Shown: positions 6,590-14,920 of the stretch, piece by piece | Layout of the letters: every line of letters starts with the position of its first letter | Numbering within the stretch: position 1 is the stretch's first letter | Source of the DNA: UMGS1781 sp964389545 | Lineage (GTDB): Bacteria; Bacillota; Clostridia; TANB77; CAG-508 | Reading direction: 5' to 3' | NCBI GenBank assembly: GCA_964389545.1 | Contig: CAYMDN010000015.1 | Coordinates: 1-27,084, forward strand | Length of the DNA stretch: 27,084 nt | Position numbers and translations under genes: made by a program | Notes under the pieces: model-generated | Databases searched by the model: none | What the model was told of the DNA's origin: nothing | Seen by the model: only the letters and a program-made list of their open reading frames with translations

Positions 6590-7591
6590 TTATAGTTGTT
6601 TTGAAGCAAAGTTCCATGAGTCCTGGCACATTTCTTTTATTCCTTTTTCTGCTTTCCATCCTAGTTCTTTTTCTGCTTTACTTGGGTCTGCATAACATGC
6701 TGGGATATCTCCTGGTCTACGTGGTCCTATTTTGTAGTTTACTTCTACATTATTCATTTTTTTAAAATTTTCTACTAGTTCTAAAACTGAATAACCGTTT
6801 CCTGTTCCTAAATTGTATATTTTAACTCCTGGTTCTTGTCTTATTTTGTCTAATGCTTTTAGATGCCCTTTAGCTAAATCAACAACATGTATATAATCTC
6901 TTACTCCTGTTCCATCTGGTGTTGGATAATCATTTCCAAATACTGTTAGTTCTTTGTATTCTCCTGTTGCCACTTTCATTATATATGGCATTACATTGTT
7001 TGGAATTCCATTTGGTCTTTCTCCTATTAGTCCACTTGAATGTGCACCAATTGGATTAAAGTATCTTAGTATTGCAACACTTAAGTCTTTATCTGATACA
7101 TTTGTATCTTGTAATATTTGTTCTATCATTAATTTTGTTGAGCCATATGGATTTGTTGTTGATAGCGGAAAATCTTCTTTTATTGGTAATATTTTTGGAT
7201 TTCCATATACAGTTGCTGAAGAACTAAACACTATTCTTTTACAATTATATTTTTTCATTAATCCTAATAGTATTAATGTTCCTGTTATATTGTTATGATA
7301 GTATTCTATTGGCTTTGCAACTGATTCTCCTACTGCTTTTAATCCTGCAAAATGTATTACGGATTCTATTTCATTTTCTTGGAATACTTTTTCTAGTTTT
7401 TCTTCGTCTAATAAGTCTACCTCATAAAATTTAACCTCTTTACCTGTTATTGTTTTTATTTTATCTAATACATCTGGTGAACTGTTAGAAAAATTATCTA
7501 CTATAATAATTTCTTCTCCTTTTTCTAATAATTCCACAACTGTGTGACTTCCTATATATCCAGTTCCACCTGTTACTAATATTTTACTCAT
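6590..7591 (-). CDS. galE: UDP-glucose 4-epimerase
   Basis: Interconverts UDP-glucose and UDP-galactose using tightly bound NAD. The 333-aa short-chain dehydrogenase fold shows the Rossmann glycine motif GGTGYIGSH at 8-16, the catalytic Tyr149/Lys153 pair in NPYGSTK, and Ser in SSSATVYG (about 123-130). The C-terminal GRRPGDIPACYADPSKAEKELGW block is typical of GalE rather than related dehydratases. It is probably a source of UDP-Gal for surface glycans, next to the gtr genes. It has its own TTGACA promoter downstream of polA. UDP-GlcNAc/GalNAc activity cannot be ruled out from sequence. Confidence 0.94.
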   Translation of the reverse strand: MSKILVTGGTGYIGSHTVVELLEKGEEIIIVDNFSNSSPDVLDKIKTITGKEVKFYEVDLLDEEKLEKVFQENEIESVIHFAGLKAVGESVAKPIEYYHNNITGTLILLGLMKKYNCKRIVFSSSATVYGNPKILPIKEDFPLSTTNPYGSTKLMIEQILQDTNVSDKDLSVAILRYFNPIGAHSSGLIGERPNGIPNNVMPYIMKVATGEYKELTVFGNDYPTPDGTGVRDYIHVVDLAKGHLKALDKIRQEPGVKIYNLGTGNGYSVLELVENFKKMNNVEVNYKIGPRRPGDIPACYADPSKAEKELGWKAEKGIKEMCQDSWNFASKQL

Positions 7592-7625
7592 TATAATTCC
7601 CCTTTCAGTTTTAATATATTAATAC

Positions 7626-7653
7626 TATATATTAAATTCCAAATGCTTGTCAA
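7626..7653 (-). promoter_or_regulatory. Promoter of galE
   Basis: On the minus strand a perfect TTGACA (7653-7648) with TATATA 16 nt on (7631-7626), or TATAGT at 18 nt, lies directly behind the polA stop. The polA end shows no terminator, so galE may also be read through from polA. Confidence 0.65.
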
Positions 7654-7655
7654 TT

Positions 7656-10334
7656 TTATTTGGCATCGTATAAATTGTTGCCTTCTTCAATGTCTATTTT
7701 TAAAGGTACTTTTAGTTTTATTATATTTTCCATTTTGCTTTTTAAAATTTCTTTTACTTTTTCAATTTCATCTGGGTATGTTTCTATTAATACTTCATCA
7801 TGTACTTGCAAAATTATTTTTGATTTCATATTATTTTCTTTTAAGGCTTTGTATATCTCGTACATTGCTATTTTCATTATGTCTGCTGCTGTTCCTTGTA
7901 TTGGTGTATTCATTGCTACTCTACTACCAAATTGTCTTACCATATAGTTATTAGACTTTAGTTCTGGAACATATCTTCTTCTATGGAATAAGGTTTCAAC
8001 ATATGTTTTTTCTTTTGCATCTTCTACTACCGCTTCCATAAAATTCTTTATTCCACTATATTTTTCTAAGTATTGTTCTATATATTGTTTTGCAAGTTTT
8101 CTACTAATTCCTATTTGTTCTCCTAAACCAAAATCTGAAATTCCATATACTATCCCGAAGTTTACGGCTTTTGCTCTCGCTCTTTCCTCATGTGTTACTT
8201 CATCCATTGGAACATCAAATACTTTTGATGCAACTTGTTGGTGAATATCTTCGTCATTATTAAAAGCGTGTATCATATTTGTATCATCTGAAATATGTGC
8301 TAATACTCTTAATTCAATTTGTGAGTAGTCTGCGTCTATAAAGATATTTTTTCCTGTTGGCTTGAATACTTTTCTTAAATTTTTACCAAGCTCAAATCTT
8401 GTTGGAATGTTTTGTAGATTTGGTTCTGTACTGCTTATTCTTCCTGTTGTTGTTACTGTTTGATGGAAGTATGAGTGAATCTTGTTATCTTTTTCATTTA
8501 TATATGGTATTAATCCTTCAACATATGTTGAATTTAATTTTCCTATTTGTCTGAACTCTAGTAATTTTTCGATTATTGGATGTGTATGCTTTAATTTTTC
8601 AAGAATTTCAACACTTGTTGAGTATCCTGTTTTGTTCTTTTTGCCTAGTGGTAATTTTAGCTTTTCAAATAGAATTTCTCCTAATTGTTTTGGAGAGTTA
8701 ATATTAAATTCTTCTCCTGCTAATTCATAAATTTCTGCTGTTAATTGTTCTATTCTTTCTTTTAAGGTTTTTCCAAATTCTAGAAGCTCCTCTTTATCTA
8801 CATATATTCCTTCGTATTGCATATCTGCTAGTACTTCTACTAGTGGCATCTCAATATTTTTGAATAGCTCAAAAGTTTCAGTTTCTTCCATTTTTTTAGT
8901 TAGTTCTTTATATAGTTTATTTATAAATTGAGCATAAACGTATGGCTTGATGTCTTTGTCTTTTTTTGGTTCTTGTACATCAAATAGGTTTAATTGCTCT
9001 CCTTGAACATCTTCTTTACTGTTTAAATATTCACTTATATCTTGATTTAAGTATTCTTCTGATAAATATTCTATTGTATATTTATTTATATTTGAGTTTA
9101 ATAGATATCCAGCTATTTCTATGTCATACATCAAATTTGTTGCATTGATTCCTTTTTCTTTTAATAAGATATAATCCTGTTTTTGTTTATATCCTATTTT
9201 TAAGATATCTGCATTTTCAAATATCTCTTTAATTTGTTCCAGTTCTGTAATTAGATATGATTTGTCATTTTTTTCTGAATAAATGACTATCTCTGCTATA
9301 TTTTTATTTAGTATTCCGGCGCCATTTTCTTCTTTGCTTACAAGATAATAAAACATTTTTTTATTATCCTGTATTTCTTGTTTTAGTTCTACAAGCTGGG
9401 TAGCACTAATATTTTCTTCGTATTGGATTTCTATGTTAGTGCTTGATTGGCTACTTGTTCCTTGTAAATTAAATCTTTCTATGAATTTGTTGAATCGTAG
9501 TTTTTTGAATATTTTATATGTTTCTTCTTTGTTCCATTCTTCTAGTTTCATTTTACTTAAGTCTTTTTCTATTGGTGCTTCTATATTTATTGTTCCTAAT
9601 GTTCTAGAAAGAAAAGCTAGGTCTTTATTTTGCTCCATCTTTTCTTTTAGTTTACCTTTTAAATTGTCTATATTTTCGTAAATTCCTTCAATGTTTTTAT
9701 ATTGTTGTACTAGATTTATTGCTGTTTTTTCTCCAACACCTGGAACTCCTGGGATATTGTCTGAGCTATCTCCTGCTAGTCCTTTTACTTCTATTAAGCT
9801 TTTGGGATCCACACCATATTTTTCCATTATTTTTTCTATTGTGTAGTCTTCTGTTTCTGTTTTTCCTTGTGATGTATGTGGAATTCTAACTTTTATATTT
9901 TCATCTATTAATTGAAAACTATCTCTGTCTCCTGTTAGTACAGTAACTTCTAGATTATTTGCTTGTCCCCATTTTGCAAGAGTTCCTAATACGTCATCTG
10001 CTTCATAGCCTTCCTGTTCTATAATCTGGATATTCATTGCTTTTAAAACATCTTTTAACACTGGCATTTGTACTGCTAGTTCATTTGGCATGCCTTTTCT
10101 ATTTGCTTTATATCCATCATACATTTTGTGTCTAAAAGTAGGAGCTTTTAGGTCAAATGCTACTACTAAGTATTCTGGTTTTATATCATCAGTTATTTTA
10201 AATAATATTGATAAAAAGCCATATATTGCATTTGTGTACATTCCATCTTCTGTCATTAGCATTTTATTATTCATAATTCCATAAAACGCTCTGTTTATTA
10301 TGCTGTTTCCATCAATTAAAACTAATTTTTCCAA
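7656..10334 (-). CDS. polA: DNA polymerase I, with 3'-5' exonuclease domain lacking catalytic residues
   Basis: Fills gaps and removes RNA primers and damaged strands. The 892-aa protein has an N-terminal 5' nuclease (FEN-like) domain at about 1-290, starting LVLIDGNSIINRAFYG and carrying the acidic cluster EQEGYEADDVLG. The polymerase domain at about 500-892 has motif A DYSQIELR and motif C QVHDEVLIE (H845, D846, E847). The middle domain keeps the fold but has no DxE motif where the 3'-5' exonuclease metal site should be, and the YxxxD motif is also absent, so proofreading is probably lost, as in many Firmicutes PolI. The start is TTG 10332-10334 with an AGGGGG site 5 nt away, only 9 nt after the upstream gene, so it is translated from the same message. 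Confidence 0.95.
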   Translation of the reverse strand: MEKLVLIDGNSIINRAFYGIMNNKMLMTEDGMYTNAIYGFLSILFKITDDIKPEYLVVAFDLKAPTFRHKMYDGYKANRKGMPNELAVQMPVLKDVLKAMNIQIIEQEGYEADDVLGTLAKWGQANNLEVTVLTGDRDSFQLIDENIKVRIPHTSQGKTETEDYTIEKIMEKYGVDPKSLIEVKGLAGDSSDNIPGVPGVGEKTAINLVQQYKNIEGIYENIDNLKGKLKEKMEQNKDLAFLSRTLGTINIEAPIEKDLSKMKLEEWNKEETYKIFKKLRFNKFIERFNLQGTSSQSSTNIEIQYEENISATQLVELKQEIQDNKKMFYYLVSKEENGAGILNKNIAEIVIYSEKNDKSYLITELEQIKEIFENADILKIGYKQKQDYILLKEKGINATNLMYDIEIAGYLLNSNINKYTIEYLSEEYLNQDISEYLNSKEDVQGEQLNLFDVQEPKKDKDIKPYVYAQFINKLYKELTKKMEETETFELFKNIEMPLVEVLADMQYEGIYVDKEELLEFGKTLKERIEQLTAEIYELAGEEFNINSPKQLGEILFEKLKLPLGKKNKTGYSTSVEILEKLKHTHPIIEKLLEFRQIGKLNSTYVEGLIPYINEKDNKIHSYFHQTVTTTGRISSTEPNLQNIPTRFELGKNLRKVFKPTGKNIFIDADYSQIELRVLAHISDDTNMIHAFNNDEDIHQQVASKVFDVPMDEVTHEERARAKAVNFGIVYGISDFGLGEQIGISRKLAKQYIEQYLEKYSGIKNFMEAVVEDAKEKTYVETLFHRRRYVPELKSNNYMVRQFGSRVAMNTPIQGTAADIMKIAMYEIYKALKENNMKSKIILQVHDEVLIETYPDEIEKVKEILKSKMENIIKLKVPLKIDIEEGNNLYDAK

Positions 10335-10343
10335 TATGTCCCC

Positions 10344-11879
10344 CTATACATTGTAATCCATAATTATTACTACGAATTCTTCTGTTTCGTATACTGATTT
10401 ACCTTTTATTAAATTTATAGTATTTTTCTCAAAATACTCTTTTTCTACTTGTGCTTGTTGCTCTTTTGTTGCCACTGTAAAGTTGTATCCTAATGCATTC
10501 ATGAATTTTGTTATTTCTATTCCTGGTTCTCCAAATGCATATTCTCCCCAATCTACTATGTTCCATCCATTATCTGAATTAATTCGATTTTGGTGTAATC
10601 CTTCGTGCCAATCAAATAAATATACTATTGGTTTTGTTGTATCTCCACATTCTTGTAATATTTCGTTTGCAATTTCATATAAGTAATGTTCTTCTCTTTG
10701 ATATCTTATATAGTCATTATAGAAATACTGATTCATATCTCTAGTTTGATAAAATACTAGTACACATAGCGCAAATGTTACACATTTTGATATGATTTTA
10801 TAATCTGTACATAAAAGTATTACTATTCCAAAGAATGCCATCGTTATACTCCATGATGTGTTTACTCTATACAGAATTTCTATTTGTATAATATTGATTG
10901 CAAAATTGAATATTGCTATACATACAAATATTGGTACTAAAAGATATTTCTTTTTTAGAACTGCATATATTATAGTCACAACGAATGCTATTATTCCTAG
11001 TATCATAAAGTTTCTTACAAATGGTATTTCCTTGAAATCTGTTTTTATCTCCTCAAATATTCTATTATTAATTCTTTCCCATTGGATTTCTCCATTTCCC
11101 CATCTAACTGTCTTTGATGACCAATCCAATTGTTTGGTTCCATTATTTTCTAATTGTTTTATAATTACTTTGTTTATTCCATAATTTAGCGTTATTCCTA
11201 ATCCTATAATTACTATAGAGATTAGGCAAAATTTTATAATTTTTAGAATTAGTTCTTTGTTGTTTTCATGATTAATTAATTTTATGAATACAATAATTGC
11301 TACCATGCATATATATGTTTGGCAACATGATTCATACATTGATATAAAAAATGGTAATACTAATATACATAATGCGTGTATGATTATTTTATTGTCATTA
11401 AAACTGTTTTCATATATTATTATTGGAATTATCATTAATACGGTATTACAAATTATTACCGATAGATTTGTGCTTTGATAAATAAATGCTTGGTGTAATA
11501 GTGGAAACGAAATTAATATTGATGTTGTTAATATACAGTGAATATTTTTTAGTTTACCTGAAAATTCTTTTTTTAAGAAAGCTGTGAAAAGGACTCCCAT
11601 CATTACTGTTAGAATTGTAACTATTAGTTCTAACCAAAATGGCGTAAATTTAACAATTCCTAATATTTGATATAACAGTGTTGTTCCCCATCTGCTTGCT
11701 GACATTAGATATGTGCCTGTTACATATCTATCGAAGCATAGGTCATCTACTCCTATTGCATAGTTAACAAGTGTAAATCCATATGCTAGTAATGCTACTA
11801 GTATTATGGATATCACATATGATTTATTATTTAATAGTTCTTTTATATTTTTTTTATATTCTTCAACTATCGTTTTCAT
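10344..11879 (-). CDS. GtrII-like polytopic membrane glucosyltransferase
   Basis: A 511-aa integral membrane protein with about 10-11 hydrophobic segments spread over residues 20-420 and a soluble C-terminal tail of about 100 aa outside the last one. The N-terminus has an acidic Asp pair (GVDDLCFDRY, about 43-52) after the first membrane segment and a SRWGTT motif, the pattern of the GtrII/serotype-type glucosyltransferases that take sugar from undecaprenyl phosphate on the outer membrane face. The gene starts inside the end of the GtrB-like gene (17-bp overlap), so the two are translationally coupled. Together they would make and then transfer a lipid-linked hexose to a surface polymer. The acceptor is unknown. 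Confidence 0.75.
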   Translation of the reverse strand: MKTIVEEYKKNIKELLNNKSYVISIILVALLAYGFTLVNYAIGVDDLCFDRYVTGTYLMSASRWGTTLLYQILGIVKFTPFWLELIVTILTVMMGVLFTAFLKKEFSGKLKNIHCILTTSILISFPLLHQAFIYQSTNLSVIICNTVLMIIPIIIYENSFNDNKIIIHALCILVLPFFISMYESCCQTYICMVAIIVFIKLINHENNKELILKIIKFCLISIVIIGLGITLNYGINKVIIKQLENNGTKQLDWSSKTVRWGNGEIQWERINNRIFEEIKTDFKEIPFVRNFMILGIIAFVVTIIYAVLKKKYLLVPIFVCIAIFNFAINIIQIEILYRVNTSWSITMAFFGIVILLCTDYKIISKCVTFALCVLVFYQTRDMNQYFYNDYIRYQREEHYLYEIANEILQECGDTTKPIVYLFDWHEGLHQNRINSDNGWNIVDWGEYAFGEPGIEITKFMNALGYNFTVATKEQQAQVEKEYFEKNTINLIKGKSVYETEEFVVIIMDYNV

Positions 11880-12816
11880 CTTTTATTTCTTCTCTTTCTT
11901 CTATTTTTTTCTCTATGTATTTTGGTCTGCCTTTGATTTCCATATATATTTCTGATACATATCTTGAAAGTATTCCTATTGTCAATAACTGTACACCGCC
12001 GATAAATAATATTACTGTTATTGTAGAAGCATAACCTGGCGTATCTTTTCCAAATATTAATGTTTGCGCTACAATTTCTATGGCAAATATCATTGCTAAG
12101 AATGATGTTACTGCTCCAATAACTGTTGCTATTTTTAATGGTGATGTGGTAAATGATACAATTCCATCTATTGCATATGCAAATAATTTTCCAAATCCCC
12201 ATTTACTCTTGCCAACTGGTCTTTTTACATTATCAATGGAAATATATTTTATTTTGTATCCAACCCATGAGAAAATTCCCTTTGAAAATCTGTTGTATTC
12301 TTTTAGTGAAACTACTGCATCTACTACTTCTCTTGTCATCATTCTAAAGTCCTGTACTCCTTGTTCCACTGGTATAAAGTGTTTCATTAGTTTATAGAAT
12401 AACTTTGAGCACAAACTTGTGATTAATGGTTCTCCTCTTCTATTTTTTCTTCTTGTTGCTACAACATCATATCCGTTTTCAATTTCTTGTAACATTTTTA
12501 ATATTACTTTTGGTGGATGTTGTAAATCTGCATCCATAAGCACTACTAAATCTCCTATGGAATTACTAAGTCCTGCATACATCGCCGATTCTTTTCCAAA
12601 GTTTCTAGAAAAATTAATTATTCTAATTGTTTCATCTTTTAATCTTAACTCTCTCAATATATTTAATGTGTTGTCTTTACTTCCATCGTTTACAAAAATA
12701 ATTTCATGAGAATATCTTTCTTCTATTTCTTTTAGTATCTTGCTTAATTCATCATAAAACATGTCTAGTACATCTTCTTCGTTATAGCATGGTACTACAA
12801 TAGATATCTTCTTCAT
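11863..12816 (-). CDS. GtrB-like family 2 glycosyltransferase (undecaprenyl-phosphate hexose synthase)
   Basis: Predicted to move glucose (or a related hexose) from the UDP-sugar to undecaprenyl phosphate. The 317-aa protein starts ISIVVPCYNEEDVL, has the metal-binding DAD in VVLMDADLQHPP, then NFSRNFGKESAMYAG and a PVEQGVQDFRMMTR segment typical of the DPM1/GtrB branch of GT2. Two C-terminal membrane segments follow (about 235-255 and 268-290). A longer GTG start at 12828 exists, but the GAGG site 8 nt upstream of ATG 12816 overlaps that GTG, so I chose the ATG. It couples to the GtrII-like gene by overlap and follows deoC by 13 nt. Confidence 0.87.
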   Translation of the reverse strand: MKKISIVVPCYNEEDVLDMFYDELSKILKEIEERYSHEIIFVNDGSKDNTLNILRELRLKDETIRIINFSRNFGKESAMYAGLSNSIGDLVVLMDADLQHPPKVILKMLQEIENGYDVVATRRKNRRGEPLITSLCSKLFYKLMKHFIPVEQGVQDFRMMTREVVDAVVSLKEYNRFSKGIFSWVGYKIKYISIDNVKRPVGKSKWGFGKLFAYAIDGIVSFTTSPLKIATVIGAVTSFLAMIFAIEIVAQTLIFGKDTPGYASTITVILFIGGVQLLTIGILSRYVSEIYMEIKGRPKYIEKKIEEREEIKDENDS

Positions 12817-12829
12817 ATTTTTCCTCACT

Positions 12830-13495
12830 TTATTCTTTATTTTTTTCTTTTACTATCTTAACTATTTTACTTGTTCCTAATCTTGATGCTCCTAATTCTA
12901 TGAATTTCTTTGCATCTTCTATTGAACTGATTCCTCCTGCTGCTTTTATCTTAATCTTCTCTACATTTTCTGCCATTAATTTTACATCTTCAAATGTTGC
13001 TCCTCCTGTTGAAAATCCAGTAGATGTCTTTATGTATTCTGCTCCTGATTTTGATACTATTTCACACATTTTTATTTTTTCTTCGTCTGTTAATAGACAT
13101 GTTTCAATTATAACCTTTAATAGTTTTCCATTGCAACTTTTCTTGATTTCTTGAATTTCTCTTAAGATGTTATCATATAGTTTGTCCTTTACCCAGCCAA
13201 CATTAATCACCATGTCTATTTCTTCTGCTCCATCTTGTATTGCTTGCGTTGTTTCAAATACTTTGGTTGCAGTCATATTATATCCGTTTGGGAACCCTAT
13301 AACTGTGCATACTTTTAGTGTTCCATTCTTTTCTTTAATATATTCTACTGCTTGTTTTACATATGCTGGTGGTATGCAGATTGATGCTGTACCATATTTT
13401 ATTCCGTCATCACATATTGTTTTTATGTCGTTCCATGTTGTTGTTTGTTTTAATACTGTATGATCAACTTTTGATAAAATTTCTTTTATTTCCAT
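12830..13495 (-). CDS. deoC: Deoxyribose-phosphate aldolase
   Basis: Cleaves 2-deoxyribose-5-phosphate to glyceraldehyde-3-phosphate and acetaldehyde in deoxynucleoside catabolism. The 221-aa TIM barrel carries the Schiff-base lysine K156 in EYIKTSTGF, the proton-relay lysine K184 in IKAAGGIS and the acidic D94 in EIDMVINVGW. It starts at ATG 13495, 2 nt after the stop of the 117-aa gene, so it is coupled. Other deo genes (deoA, deoB, deoD) are absent from the window, so here it looks like a lone housekeeping copy in a mixed operon. Confidence 0.95.
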   Translation of the reverse strand: MEIKEILSKVDHTVLKQTTTWNDIKTICDDGIKYGTASICIPPAYVKQAVEYIKEKNGTLKVCTVIGFPNGYNMTATKVFETTQAIQDGAEEIDMVINVGWVKDKLYDNILREIQEIKKSCNGKLLKVIIETCLLTDEEKIKMCEIVSKSGAEYIKTSTGFSTGGATFEDVKLMAENVEKIKIKAAGGISSIEDAKKFIELGASRLGTSKIVKIVKEKNKE

Positions 13496-13497
13496 GA

Positions 13498-13851
13498 TTA
13501 TTCCTTTCTTTTAAAAATATCATTTGGATTGTATTTTCTCTTTTTTTCTAATTCTAGCTTTATTCTCTGCATATTTTCTAGGTTGATTATTTCTTGCTTG
13601 GCTCCTTCACTTACCCAATAGTCTCTGTAAAAGTTTGATAAGATTGCTTTTGCCATATCAGAAATATTTTGTTCTTTAAATTCTTTATTAACATCAATTT
13701 TAAAGTCATATGTTTTATCTTGATATGCTTCCATTACTTCGATTACATCGTCTGGAATTTTCTCGTAATCATCTTGTGGTATATACTTTAATACTTCTAT
13801 GACTTCTCTAAATGCTATTTGATATTCTTTTTCAATGATTATTACTTCCAT
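13498..13851 (-). CDS. 117-aa protein of unknown function
   Basis: Not recognised. A charged, mainly helical cytoplasmic protein with no signal peptide, membrane segment or cysteine cluster. It has an YIPQDDYEKIPDDVIEVM stretch in the first half, an acidic-basic linker, and a C-terminal helix rich in K/R/E that could be a coiled coil (about 90-110). ATG 13851 has an AGGAGA site. It lies 27 nt after the 339-aa gene and 2 nt before deoC, so it is a true member of the operon. The close pairing with the 339-aa gene is the only hint of a partner. Confidence 0.75.
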   Translation of the reverse strand: MEVIIIEKEYQIAFREVIEVLKYIPQDDYEKIPDDVIEVMEAYQDKTYDFKIDVNKEFKEQNISDMAKAILSNFYRDYWVSEGAKQEIINLENMQRIKLELEKKRKYNPNDIFKRKE

Positions 13852-13878
13852 ATTTTCTCCTATGTTTTTCTTTTGAGT

Positions 13879-14898
13879 TTATCTTTCTTTTTCTTGAAAT
13901 GTCTCTCTTATTCTTGTAATAAATCCTTGTGCCATGTCTTTTAGCGATATATTTACTCTTGCTGTGTTATTCCCAATTTCATGTACATTAAATATTGCTT
14001 TTCTATCTCCAATTTGGTTGTCTTCAGTTCTTGTAGAGTCACTTTTGTTGTGATCTGTATTATTTTTTTGAATATTTTGTTCTATGTATCTTGGATTTTC
14101 TACATATTCTATCATTGTATTGTCTCTTGAGTTAACTGTTATATATCCTTTTACATATTTGGGATTTAATCGTGCTTGGTTTTCGTCTTCTAAAATAACA
14201 TCTTGAGCATTTCTCGCTTTTTTCAGCTCATCTTTTGGGATGGAAATAATTGCAATATCAACATATTCTTGATTAAATAAGTTTTTGTAGTTTCCACCTG
14301 TTGCTACACATCTTGTAAATATTCCTGGTCGTTTCTCAAATGATATATTTTGGTCTAACTCATTTTCTATACTACTATATCCTCTAAACTCTACTCCTGA
14401 AGATAGATGTCCTGAAATATGTACTCCCTCACTATTTATTATTTCTCCTTCGCAGGATCCTCCCGTTCTGTGTAATCCAATAATGTGACTATCATCTTTA
14501 TATAAATCTAAAATTTTACCTATTATTGCACCTTGTTGATGTGGATTTTTTCCAGTATCTAATATCCCAATTTGAGCAATATCTATGAAGTCTATTCGTT
14601 TTTCTTTATATGCTTTTTCTAACTTTTCTTTTAATTCTTTTCCATATACTTCTCCAAAATGTTCTAAAGCTACTTTTGAAGATACTTCAAAGAATCTTCT
14701 TTTTTCTTTTTCATTTGATGATAATTCTATCAAACTATCAAATAAATTTTGTGTAAACGCTCCTTGCAAATTATTATCATCAATTATCTCTAAGAATATG
14801 TTTATTAAATTTGAATTGTATGCTGTATGAAAAGCAGAAGCATATCTTCCGGCTAATATATCTTCTTTTATTTTTAATTTTTCTTCGGATTTTTTCAT
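13879..14898 (-). CDS. 339-aa protein of unknown function, possible ADP-ribosyltransferase-like fold
   Basis: Not recognised with certainty. No signal peptide or membrane segment is seen. Residues 1-100 are helical and highly charged. The middle part, about 138-270, holds the conserved-looking motifs: HIIGLHRTGG at 138-147, SGHLSSGVEF at 162-171, a beta strand then SIPKDEL at 219-225, LNPKYVKGYI at 244-253, and ENPRYI. A strand with H and T, then a small-residue turn, then IPxxxL and PxYVxG resembles the order seen in ADP-ribosyltransferase or RNA 2'-phosphotransferase folds, but the third catalytic residue is not clear. About 275-300 is a low-complexity N/D/S/T linker, then a C-terminal domain of about 40 aa. 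An AAGGAG site precedes ATG 14898. Function is open. Confidence 0.75.
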   Translation of the reverse strand: MKKSEEKLKIKEDILAGRYASAFHTAYNSNLINIFLEIIDDNNLQGAFTQNLFDSLIELSSNEKEKRRFFEVSSKVALEHFGEVYGKELKEKLEKAYKEKRIDFIDIAQIGILDTGKNPHQQGAIIGKILDLYKDDSHIIGLHRTGGSCEGEIINSEGVHISGHLSSGVEFRGYSSIENELDQNISFEKRPGIFTRCVATGGNYKNLFNQEYVDIAIISIPKDELKKARNAQDVILEDENQARLNPKYVKGYITVNSRDNTMIEYVENPRYIEQNIQKNNTDHNKSDSTRTEDNQIGDRKAIFNVHEIGNNTARVNISLKDMAQGFITRIRETFQEKER

Positions 14899-14920
14899 AA
14901 ATTCTCCTTAGATATTCAGT

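Noticed and set aside
11876..12202. A 108-aa minus-strand frame within the GtrB-like gene
   Set aside because: It is an out-of-frame reading inside a conserved glycosyltransferase; the composition (N, I, Y, C rich) looks like frame-shifted coding sequence.
12816..12828. GTG 12828 as start of the GtrB-like gene
   Set aside because: The Shine-Dalgarno-like GAGG lies right at this GTG, so the ATG at 12816 is the better start.
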